From positions 1 to 64,000 of the forward strand of contig NZ_JANUHA010000019.1 of NCBI RefSeq assembly GCF_024753255.1: a stretch of 64,000 bases of DNA, written 5' to 3'. This stretch comes from Massilia agri. GTDB taxonomy: Bacteria; Pseudomonadota; Gammaproteobacteria; Burkholderiales; Burkholderiaceae_D. Positions within the stretch are counted from its first letter, which is position 1. Each line of letters starts with the position of its first letter. A model generated the notes under the pieces. That model did no database searches. It was not told the DNA's origin and was given only the letters and a program-made list of their open reading frames with translations. Shown here in pieces: positions 30,077-39,417 of the stretch. A program made the position numbers and the translations under genes.

Positions 30077-32902
30077 TCACATCTGGTAGCGCAGGCTGAT
30101 GCCGTAGGTGGTCGGGTTGTAGCGGATGTCGCGCGGGCGGATCGGGTCGCCCAGGTAGCTTTCGTAGCGTTCCTTCGTCAGGTTGATCGCGTCGAAGTTC
30201 AGCGACAGCTGCGGGGTGAGCGCGTAGCCCACGCTCAGGTCGACATAGGTCGCCGCCTTGACATAGCGGTTCTGGCCGAAGCGCGGTTCGGCGATCTGCT
30301 CGACGTACTTGCCGCGGCGGGTGGCCGCCAGGCGGCCGGTCCAGCGATCGCGCTCATACAGGAGCGTGAAGTTGTAGCTCTGGCGCGCGACCCCGACCAG
30401 CTCCGTCGTGGTGTACTCGCCGCTGTTGAGTGCGGTGCGGGTCTGGTTCTCGCCGTCGATCCAGGTGTAGTTGAACTGCGCGCCCAGGCCGCTCCAGGCG
30501 CCCGGCAGGAAGTCGAAGAACTTCTGGATGCCGAACTCGGCGCCCTTGAGCTTGCCCTTGCCGGAATTCTGCGGACGGGTCACGCGGTAGTTGACGCCGT
30601 TGATCGTCTCCTGCTGCTCGAAGTTCTGCAGGTAGCCATCGATATCGCGGTGGAACAGCGCGATCTGCGCGTAGCCGTTGTCCTTGAAGTAGTACTCGAG
30701 CGTCGCGTCGCTGTTGATCGACTCGGTCGGCGACAGCTGCGGATTGCCCGCCGTGCCGGTGCCGGGGGCGTTGACGGTCGGCGGGATCAGGGACAGGGCC
30801 GGGTTCAGCTGCGAGAACTCCGGACGCGTGATGGTCTTGCCGACGCTCAGGTGCGACTGGATGCGATCGGTCCAGTTGACCACTGCCGACACGTTCGGCA
30901 GGAAGTTGGTCTCGTCGCTGTCCTCGCTGAGCGGCGTGACGACGTCACCCACGCGCTGGTTGCCCTCGAGCTTGCGGTCGACCTTCACCAGGCGCCCACC
31001 GATATTGCCGGTCATGCCGATGCCGCCCAGCGCCGCCTTCCAGCGTGCGCCCAGGTGCAGGGTATAGGTGCGCTCGCGCTGCTCGAAGAGGCGCATCGGA
31101 TCGTCCGGCACCCGTCCCGCCGGCTGGCCGTAGAAGGCGCGCACCCGGTCGGCCTGGTAGATCAGGAAGTCGCGCGAGGGCGTCACCCATGGGCCGCCAA
31201 GGCGGTCCAGGCCCGGCACCAGGGTCTGGAATTCCGGCCCGAAGGCCGCGACCGGCGTGGGGCGCACCGACCCGCGCGGCAGGTCGCTGGCGCGTTCGGC
31301 GCTGTGGTAGCTGACGTCGCGGTCCGACACGCGGATGCCGCCGGTGAAGGCGGTGATGAAGCCGTCGCCACCGAGGCGGTAGACGGCGTCGGTGCGGAAC
31401 TGCGCCTGCTCGCCGCGCGATTCGCCCCAGTTCTGCACCATGCCGCGCAGGACGAACTGGTTCGGGTCGCGCAGCGGATTGCCGCTGGTCGGGGTGGTGA
31501 CGCTGTTGTAGCCGCCGTGGCCGTCGCGTCCATAGGTGTAGACGTGGGCGCTGGCGCCGGGAATCTGCTGGTCGACGATGACGGTGTCGTTGATGAAGTC
31601 CGAGCGCGTGAAGGCCAGGTTGCTGTCGACCGAGAGCGGGCCTTCGCGGTACTTCAGGGCGAAATTGAGGAAGTGAGTGTCGGTGCGCTCCTTGACGCCC
31701 CAGGTGCTGGTGGCCGTGTAGGGGTCCCAGTCATAGGGGCCATCGAACTGCGCGGCCTGCGCGTAGGCCGACTGGATCGGGCAGATGCTGCCGTTCGGGG
31801 TGCGGCAGTAGTCGCCTTCGGGCGCCAGCACCACGTTGGTCAGGCGCGGGGTCCAGGTGGCGATGTTGAGGATGTAGTTGACCTGGCTCTTGCCGCGATA
31901 GCTCGTGCCGAGATACTGGGTCGTGAATTCGGTATTCGGGTTCACCTTCCACTGGAAGGCCGCATGGATGCTGCCGCGCTCGCGGTCGCCCGCATTGTAG
32001 ATGCCGCCGATGTTCGGCAGTTCGCCGAGGCGGTCGCCGGGGTTCAGGGGCGCGATCGGCTGGTCGTCGTTCAGGCGCGTGGCCGTGCCGTCCGGGCTGA
32101 CCGAGAAGATGCGGTCGGGACGGTCGACCCACTGCACCGGGAAGGCCCAGTGTTCCTTGTTGTAGGCGACGTCGACCAGGAAGCCCATCTCGCCCTTGCC
32201 GGTGTTCCAGCGATTGCTCATCAGGAGGCCGCCCCCGGGGTTGTTCTTCTCCCTGGTCGCTTCGCTGCCTTCGACGGAGCTGCGGCGGTTCTCCAGGAAG
32301 CCGGTGACGGTGTAGCCCTTGAAGTCGAAGGGTGCGCGCAGGCGCACGTTGACGTTGCCGGCGATGCCGCCCTCGAACTGGTTGGCGGTGGCCGACTTGT
32401 AGACGTCCAGGCCCGCGATCGACTGGACCGGCAGGTCCTGGTAGGACAGGCGGCGGCCGGTGCCGGTGAAGATCTCGTTGCCGTCGATGGTGGTGGCGAC
32501 GTCGGGCAGGCCGCGGATAATGACGGTGTTGGTTTCGCCGCGGTCGCGGCCCACCTGGACGCCGGCGATGCGTTGCAGGGCGTCGCCGGCGGCGCGGTCG
32601 GGGAACTTGCCGATGTCGTCGGCATTGATCGAGTCCACCACCTGCTCGGCGTCGCGCTTGATCTGCTCGGCGGAGCGGATGCTGCTGCGGATGCCCGTCA
32701 CCTGCACGGTGGCCACGGCGCCGCCCGCGGGCGCCGGGGCGGCCTGGGCGTCAGGCCCGGCCGCCGCGCGCGCCGCATCCTCGGCGGTGGGCTGGGACTG
32801 CGGATCAAGCTGCTGGGCTGCGCTTTGCGCGGCGGCGAAGCCGATATGGGCGCACAGCAGCATGGCTGCGGCGCAGACCGGCCGGACTGTCAAGGTCGTC
32901 AT
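30077..32902 (-). CDS. TonB-dependent receptor, TIGR01782-like, probably for oligosaccharides
   Basis: The 941-residue outer-membrane receptor has a signal peptide (about residues 1-26), then an extension, a plug domain with the family-typical SIRSAEQIKRDAEQVVDSI and DIGKFPDRAAGDALQRIAGV segments, and a 22-strand barrel ending in a terminal aromatic strand (YGISLRYQM). Receptors of this type (TonB-Xanth-Caul) are common next to glycan-use genes. ATG 32902 follows AGGAG. Proximity to GH43 suggests arabino- or xylo-oligosaccharides; the actual ligand cannot be read. A 25-bp palindrome lies 71 bp upstream. Confidence 0.92.
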   Translation of the reverse strand: MTTLTVRPVCAAAMLLCAHIGFAAAQSAAQQLDPQSQPTAEDAARAAAGPDAQAAPAPAGGAVATVQVTGIRSSIRSAEQIKRDAEQVVDSINADDIGKFPDRAAGDALQRIAGVQVGRDRGETNTVIIRGLPDVATTIDGNEIFTGTGRRLSYQDLPVQSIAGLDVYKSATANQFEGGIAGNVNVRLRAPFDFKGYTVTGFLENRRSSVEGSEATREKNNPGGGLLMSNRWNTGKGEMGFLVDVAYNKEHWAFPVQWVDRPDRIFSVSPDGTATRLNDDQPIAPLNPGDRLGELPNIGGIYNAGDRERGSIHAAFQWKVNPNTEFTTQYLGTSYRGKSQVNYILNIATWTPRLTNVVLAPEGDYCRTPNGSICPIQSAYAQAAQFDGPYDWDPYTATSTWGVKERTDTHFLNFALKYREGPLSVDSNLAFTRSDFINDTVIVDQQIPGASAHVYTYGRDGHGGYNSVTTPTSGNPLRDPNQFVLRGMVQNWGESRGEQAQFRTDAVYRLGGDGFITAFTGGIRVSDRDVSYHSAERASDLPRGSVRPTPVAAFGPEFQTLVPGLDRLGGPWVTPSRDFLIYQADRVRAFYGQPAGRVPDDPMRLFEQRERTYTLHLGARWKAALGGIGMTGNIGGRLVKVDRKLEGNQRVGDVVTPLSEDSDETNFLPNVSAVVNWTDRIQSHLSVGKTITRPEFSQLNPALSLIPPTVNAPGTGTAGNPQLSPTESINSDATLEYYFKDNGYAQIALFHRDIDGYLQNFEQQETINGVNYRVTRPQNSGKGKLKGAEFGIQKFFDFLPGAWSGLGAQFNYTWIDGENQTRTALNSGEYTTTELVGVARQSYNFTLLYERDRWTGRLAATRRGKYVEQIAEPRFGQNRYVKAATYVDLSVGYALTPQLSLNFDAINLTKERYESYLGDPIRPRDIRYNPTTYGISLRYQM

Positions 32903-32972
32903 CGAGTGTCTCCTGAAAGCTGTGGTCGGCCTGCGGCCCTTCAAGGGCCGGGCCTGCCGATATTGGAATTCG

Positions 32973-32997
32973 TATTAGTCATAATTTATGACCAATA
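32973..32997. promoter_or_regulatory. Probable LacI-type operator upstream of the TonB receptor
   Basis: A 25-bp palindrome, core GTCATAATTTATGAC with flanks TATTA and CAATA, is symmetric except for one pair and the central base. It is AT-rich in a GC-rich setting and lies between the TonB receptor (start 32902) and the LacI gene (stop 33058). Confidence 0.65.
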
Positions 32998-33057
32998 TGA
33001 CAAAAGCTATCTGAAATCGCGCTGTGGTGGCGCACTCAAGGACAGGGTGAAAACCGG

Positions 33058-34106
33058 TCAGGAAGCGCCCGGCGCAGCCACGGAATCGCGCTCCACCAGA
33101 GGGCAATCCATCTTCATGCTGGTGCGCCGGACCACGCCGCCATTGACCTGGGCAATCAAACTTTCCGCCGCCCAGCGCCCCATTTCGTAGTTCGGCAACA
33201 ACACCGTGCTCAGCGGTGGCTGGGTGTAGCGGGCAATGTCCTGGTCGTCATAGCCGACCACCGAGACTTCGGCAGGGACGGACATGCCCAGCTCGCGCAC
33301 GGCCTCCAGGGCGCCGACCGCCATCAGGTCGTTGGCGCAGAACAGGGCCGTGGGCGGCTCAGGCAGGCGCAGCAGGGCCAGCGCATGCTCGTGGCCGCTG
33401 CTGACCTGCCAGTCGCCCTCGCGCACCAGCCGGGAGTCGAAAGGAATGTCGCGCGTGGACAGGGCCTGGCGGTAGCCCTTCAAGCGCTCGGCCGCGGCCT
33501 CGATCCAGCCCTCGCCGTTGACGAGGCCGACGCGCCGGTGCCCAAGCTCCAGCAGGTGCATGGTGGCGGCAAAACCGCCCAGCACTTCGCTGGGCACCAC
33601 CGAGGAATACAGGCGGTCGCGCGTATGGCAATTCAGGAGGACGGTCGGCACGGTGGCCAGCAGCGCCGGCACCGTGACCGCGCGCGTGAAGATGGTGGCA
33701 TACACGACGCCGAGCAGGGCCGGATTGCCCAGCACCCGCCCCAGCACGGCGTTCTCGTATTCCGGATCACTGCGGGTGGCGAACACGCTCAGCAGGCAAT
33801 CGTGCTCCCAGGCGGCGTCGCGCGCGCCGTCGATGGTCAGCATCGCGTGCGGGCTGGTCGAGAGTTCGTCGGTGAGATAGACGATCAGGTTGCGCTGCTG
33901 GGCGCCTTCCACTCCATGGCCATGACGCTGCACCGGATAGCCGATCTCGCGTGCGATGCGCAGCACGCGCTTGCGGGTCTCGCCCGACACCTTGGCCCCG
34001 CTCATCTGGTTGATCACCAGGGACACGGTCGATTGCGACACCCCGGCCAGCTTGGCGATGTCGGTCATGGTCGGCCGCCGCGGGCGGCCGCCCCCTCCCC
34101 CGGCGC

Positions 34107-34110
<4 letters not shown>
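33058..34110 (-). CDS. LacI family transcriptional regulator of the CUT1/TonB locus
   Basis: The 350-residue regulator has a helix-turn-helix at the N-terminus (TMTDIAKLAGVSQSTVSLVI) and a periplasmic-binding-protein-like effector domain (VVGYDDQDIARYTQPPLSTV near the C-terminus). GTG 34110 overlaps the stop of the ABC ATPase gene (GTGA) and gives the RPT-M-TDIAKLAG context common to the family; an internal ATG at 34068 lacks a ribosome site. It is the last gene of the importer operon, so it would be made with the transporter and likely autoregulates. Confidence 0.88.
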
Positions 34111-35222
<1,112 letters not shown>

Positions 35223-35247
35223 GGGGTCTCCGCGGGGTTCAATCGAT

Positions 35248-36081
35248 TCATCCTTTCAGTCCGGTCGCGGCCAGGAAGCCGTGGGTCACGCGGCGCTGGA
35301 ACACGACATAGGCCAGCGCCACCGGCAGCGCGCCGATCAGGGCCGCCGCCATCAGCTGGGCATAGCGCACGCCGAAGGCGTCGTAGGTCTGGGTCAGGCC
35401 GATGGGGATGGTCATCATGTCGTTGGACGTCACGATGATGAAGGGCCACAGGAAGTTGTTCCATGCGCCGATGAAGGTGACGATGGCCATCGCCCAGACG
35501 ATGTTGCCGGACACCGGCAGGTAGACGCTCCACAGGATGCGCAAGGGTCCGGCGCCATCCATGACGGCGGCCTCGCGGAAGTCCGCGGGGATCGCGTCGA
35601 AGAACTGCTTGAACACGTAGATGACCACGGGCGCCACCACCTGGGGCAGGACGATGCCGGCATAGCTGTTGATCAGGCCGAGCTGGTTCATCATGCGAAA
35701 CAGCGGCACCAGCAGGGCCTCGAAGGGCACGAGGAAGGCCAGCATGGTGATGGCGAACACCAGGGTGCGGCCGCGGAAGCGCAGCTGGGAAAAGGCGTAG
35801 GCCGCCATCAGACTCAGGGCCATGGTCACGACGGTGACGAGGAAGGCGACCAGGGCGCTGTTGAACAGCCAGCGTCCCACATTGCCGGCGGCCAGCACCT
35901 TGGTGAAGGCCGCCAGGGTCCAGTCCTGGGGCAGCCAGTGGAAGACGGCGGACACGGTTTCGTGCTCGGGACGCAGGGCCGTGCTCATCGCCCACAGCAG
36001 GGGCGCGACCCACATGGCGGCGAGCAGCAGCGCGGCGAGTGCGCCAACGATGGTCCAGCCGAGCCCTGCCCGCCTGTTCAT
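35248..36081 (-). CDS. CUT1 sugar ABC transporter permease, MalG-like
   Basis: This 277-residue inner-membrane permease has six TM helices. The EAA loop is visible as DFREAAVMDGAGPLRILWSV, followed by the MalG-type C-terminal helix pair. ATG 36081 overlaps the stop of the first permease (ATGA), so the pair is coupled. It forms the translocation pore with the MalF-like subunit. Confidence 0.95.
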   Translation of the reverse strand: MNRRAGLGWTIVGALAALLLAAMWVAPLLWAMSTALRPEHETVSAVFHWLPQDWTLAAFTKVLAAGNVGRWLFNSALVAFLVTVVTMALSLMAAYAFSQLRFRGRTLVFAITMLAFLVPFEALLVPLFRMMNQLGLINSYAGIVLPQVVAPVVIYVFKQFFDAIPADFREAAVMDGAGPLRILWSVYLPVSGNIVWAMAIVTFIGAWNNFLWPFIIVTSNDMMTIPIGLTQTYDAFGVRYAQLMAAALIGALPVALAYVVFQRRVTHGFLAATGLKG

Positions 36082-36959
36082 GCATCCCTCCGCGACAGCC
36101 AGCCGACAAAAGCCGCCTGGGCCAGCGAGAGCGCGATCACGATGGCCACAAAAGCCATGGCGATCGCCGCCGCATAGCCGGCGTCGCTCTGGGTAAAGGC
36201 GGTTTCGTACATATAGTGCAGGGTCACGCGGGTGGTATTGAAGGGGCCGCCCGTGGTCATGATGTAGGTCTGGCCGAAGATCTTCATCGAGGCGATCAGC
36301 TGCAGCACCAGGGCCATGCCCGCCACCGGGCGCAGCGCGGGCCAGGTAATCGTGCGGAACAGGGTGAAGCCACGCGCCCCATCGAGCGCCGCCGCTTCGT
36401 AGAGCTCGGCCGGGATGTTGCGCAGGCCGGCCAGGAACATCAGCATGTTGAAGCCGACCGTCCACCAGATGGTGCCGATCGCCACCATCGGCATGGCCCA
36501 GGTCAGGTCGGCGAACCAGGCGCGCTGCATGCCGAGCACGTGGTTCACCACGCCGGAGGACGGCTGCAGCATCCAGTCGGCGATCAGGGTCATCACCGAG
36601 ATCGGCAGCACGTAGGGCAGGAAAAAAGCGCCCTGCAGCCAGCTGCTCGCGCGGGTGAAGTGGTTCACCAGCAGGGCCATCACCAGCCCCAGCACCGTCA
36701 GCGGCACCACGGTGAGCAGGGCGAAATAGAAGGTGTTGCCGACCGCGGCCCAGAAGGACGGGTCCTGCACCAGGGTGACATAGTTGTCCAGGCCGACGAA
36801 GGCATTGGTGCGGGTCAGGCTGCTCTCCGTCAGGCTCATGTAGAAGGTGTCGAGCGCCGGCAGGAAGAAGAACAGGACGAAGGTGACGGCAAAGGGCGCC
36901 AGCAGCAGGGCTGCCGGCAGCGTGTCGCCTCGTTTCACGGTTGGTCGGTTGGCAGGCAT
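36078..36959 (-). CDS. CUT1 sugar ABC transporter permease, MalF-like
   Basis: This 293-residue permease has an N-terminal TM helix (residues 14-36), a UgpA/MalF-type core and the EAA loop ELYEAAALDGARGFTLFRTI. It starts 10 bases after the solute-binding protein stop. Along with the MalG-like subunit it carries an oligosaccharide across the inner membrane. Confidence 0.95.
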   Translation of the reverse strand: MPANRPTVKRGDTLPAALLLAPFAVTFVLFFFLPALDTFYMSLTESSLTRTNAFVGLDNYVTLVQDPSFWAAVGNTFYFALLTVVPLTVLGLVMALLVNHFTRASSWLQGAFFLPYVLPISVMTLIADWMLQPSSGVVNHVLGMQRAWFADLTWAMPMVAIGTIWWTVGFNMLMFLAGLRNIPAELYEAAALDGARGFTLFRTITWPALRPVAGMALVLQLIASMKIFGQTYIMTTGGPFNTTRVTLHYMYETAFTQSDAGYAAAIAMAFVAIVIALSLAQAAFVGWLSRRDA

Positions 36960-36969
36960 GGGCTCGGCC

Positions 36970-38265
36970 TCAGTAGCGCGGCGGGCGCTTGCGGATCAGG
37001 CGCGCGGCCTCGGTCTCGAACATGCGCAGGGCCTGGCCAGGCGACAGCTGCGAGGACAGCGCCGCCGGCAGGTATTTCGAGGCCATGGCTTCCAGGGGCC
37101 CCGCCGCGCCCATATACCAGGCGTCCGGGTCGTAGATGACGTGGCGCGGCACCTCGGCATAGGCGGCGTTCGGCTGCAGCGCGCGCGCCGCCGGGGACTC
37201 GGCCACCGGCCGGTAGGCCAGCACGTGGCCGCCCTCGGCCCAGCCGAGCGAATTCTTGCTCACAAACGCAATGAAGCGCATCACGGCGCGCGCCTTTTGC
37301 TGCGACATCGGACGGCCCTCGTTGGCGGGAATCGCGAAGGCGTGGGAATCGGCCCAGACGCTGTCGTTGCCGAACATGCGCGGCAGCGGCACGATGCCAT
37401 ACTCGAAGCCGAGCGTGCCCTGCCTGGTGGCGCGCACCATTTCGGGAACTTCCCACACACCGTTGATCATGAAGCCGGCATTCCCGCCCATGAACTGGCT
37501 GGTCGACGCCGCGTAATCCAGGCCCGGCTGGGCATAGCCGGCCTTGAACCAGTTGCTGATGCGCGCCAGCGAATCGACGCCGGCCGGACCATAGGCAAAG
37601 CGCCCGTTCTCGATCAGTGGCGCGTTGCGCTGGGCCAGCATCGTGATCCACAGGCGCCAGATGGCATAGGAGCTCTGGCTGCTCTCCATCGTCATGCCCG
37701 GTCGGCCGGTGGCCTGCCGCACTGCGCGGAAGGCATGGGTGAGCGCATCGAAGCCCTCGATGGGCTTGAGCACCCCGGCGGCGTCCAGCAGGCCGGCCCT
37801 GCCCACCAGGGTCTTGTTGTAGTACAGGACCAGCGGGTGCAGGTCGAGGGGAATCGCGTAGGTCTTGCCGGCGTGCTGGGACTTCTGCCATTGGCGCGGA
37901 TAGAAATCGCCCGGCGCCAGGCCCGCATCCTGCAGTTCGTGCGGCGCGATCGGACGCAGCACGCCGCCGCCGGCCAGGTTGGTCATGCGCGACAGGTGCA
38001 CGGTGGCGATGTCCGGGCCGGCGCCCACGACCGACGAAGTGATCAGCTTGGTGTAAAAGGGTTCGCCCCACTTCAGCGTGGTGCTGACGACCCGCACCTC
38101 GCGCTGGCTGGCGTTGAAGCGCCGCACCAGATCGGACATGCGCGCGCCGTCACCGCCGCTGAGCAGCGTCCACATGCGGACCTCGACCTGCGCGCGCGCG
38201 GCCGTCGGCGCCGATAAGAGCAACGCGAGCACCGCGCCGGCGAGGCGCCACGCCAATGGGGTCAA
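36970..38265 (-). CDS. Periplasmic sugar-binding protein of the CUT1 importer
   Basis: The 431-residue extracellular solute-binding protein (MalE/UgpB cluster) has a signal peptide (about residues 1-25, ending AARA-Q). No lipobox Cys is seen, so it is soluble in the periplasm. Family landmarks are GGDGARMSDLVRRFNAS, VGAGPDIATVHLSRM, YAIPLDLHPLVLYYN and MGGNAGFMINGVWEVP. It starts at TTG 38265, with AGGAG eight bases before; the next in-frame TTG would shorten the signal peptide. It heads the importer operon and gives substrate choice to the transporter. Confidence 0.92.
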   Translation of the reverse strand: MTPLAWRLAGAVLALLLSAPTAARAQVEVRMWTLLSGGDGARMSDLVRRFNASQREVRVVSTTLKWGEPFYTKLITSSVVGAGPDIATVHLSRMTNLAGGGVLRPIAPHELQDAGLAPGDFYPRQWQKSQHAGKTYAIPLDLHPLVLYYNKTLVGRAGLLDAAGVLKPIEGFDALTHAFRAVRQATGRPGMTMESSQSSYAIWRLWITMLAQRNAPLIENGRFAYGPAGVDSLARISNWFKAGYAQPGLDYAASTSQFMGGNAGFMINGVWEVPEMVRATRQGTLGFEYGIVPLPRMFGNDSVWADSHAFAIPANEGRPMSQQKARAVMRFIAFVSKNSLGWAEGGHVLAYRPVAESPAARALQPNAAYAEVPRHVIYDPDAWYMGAAGPLEAMASKYLPAALSSQLSPGQALRMFETEAARLIRKRPPRY

Positions 38266-38409
38266 TCCTGTCTCCTGGCCTGTGTTGGAATCTTATGAAT
38301 TAATACTAGCAAATAATTATTATCCGGGGCCGTCCTGCTGAACTGGTCTCGGCATGGGCCGGAAATGTTGCAACGCGGTAGAATCGTCGTTTTGCCTGTG
38401 GTGCGGGAT

Positions 38410-39417
38410 ATGTGGATCGGTGTGCTGTGCGGCCTGCTGGCCGGGGCCCTGTGGGGCATGGTGTTCGTGGTACCCGAGCTGCTGGGCGCCTTTTCGCCGC
38501 TGGAAATGGCCGTGGGACGCTATGTGGCCTACGGCGCCTTCGCCTTCGGCCTGCTGCTGCCGCGCCTGAAGCTGCTTCTCTCCACCCTGGCCCCGGGCGA
38601 TTACGCCGCCCTGCTGCGCCACGCCCTGGCCGGGAACATCGTCTACTACATGCTGCTGGCGGTCGGCGTGAAGTATGCGGGCGTGGCGCCGACCTCGCTC
38701 ATCATCGGCATGCTGCCGGTGCTCGTCACCCTGCTGGGCCGCAACGACCACGGCGCGGCGCCGCTGCGCCGCCTCGCCCTGCCCCTGCTGCTGGTGGCGG
38801 CCGGCATCGCCTGCATCAATATCGACACCTTCGCCCATGCCGGGCCAGGTGCGTCCCTCGCCGCCATCGGACTGGGCGTGCTGGCCGCGACGGGTGCGCT
38901 GCTGTGCTGGGGCTGGTATGCCCTGGACAATGCGCGCTACCTGAAGCGCAATCCGCAGTTTTCCAGCGCCCAGTGGTCGGCCCTGTATGGACTCGCCACC
39001 GGCGTCATCGCGCTGCTCATCGGCCTGCTCGCCTGGGGCGCCGGCGCCGCCTGGCGGCCTGCGCCTTCGCGTGACTGGCTGCTCTTCTGGGGCTGCAACA
39101 TCGTGGTCGCACTGGGCGCCTCGATGATCGGCAACCAGCTGTGGAACGTGGCCAGCCGGCGCGTGCCGGTGACGCTGTCCGGCCAGCTGATCCTGTTCGA
39201 GACCCTGTTCGCGCTGCTCTACGGCTTCGTCTACCGCGGCATGGGCCCGCGTCCCCTCGAACTGGCGGCGATCGCCCTCCTCGTCGCAGGGGTCACCTGG
39301 TCGGTGCGCGCCCACGCGGACGACCCGCCCGCGTCAATCCTGTCGCCCGAGGCGCATGAGGCCGAGCTGGCTGAAGGTGACGGCATGCCCGGCGCCGCCC
39401 ATCGCCACCAGGCCTAG
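38410..39417 (+). CDS. EamA-family (DMT) transporter
   Basis: The roughly 335-residue membrane protein has ten predicted TM helices in two repeats, each with an EamA-like pattern (GLLAGALWGMVFVVPELL and, in the second half, MIGNQLWNVASRRVPVTLSGQ). Drug/metabolite transporters of this kind usually export amino acids or other metabolites; the substrate is unknown. The start is uncertain: ATG 38410 is chosen because a TAGAAT box at 38379 would put the transcript start just before it; an in-frame ATG at 38365 would add 15 residues. The last 84 bases overlap the convergent GH43 gene. Confidence 0.8.
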   Translation: MWIGVLCGLLAGALWGMVFVVPELLGAFSPLEMAVGRYVAYGAFAFGLLLPRLKLLLSTLAPGDYAALLRHALAGNIVYYMLLAVGVKYAGVAPTSLIIGMLPVLVTLLGRNDHGAAPLRRLALPLLLVAAGIACINIDTFAHAGPGASLAAIGLGVLAATGALLCWGWYALDNARYLKRNPQFSSAQWSALYGLATGVIALLIGLLAWGAGAAWRPAPSRDWLLFWGCNIVVALGASMIGNQLWNVASRRVPVTLSGQLILFETLFALLYGFVYRGMGPRPLELAAIALLVAGVTWSVRAHADDPPASILSPEAHEAELAEGDGMPGAAHRHQA

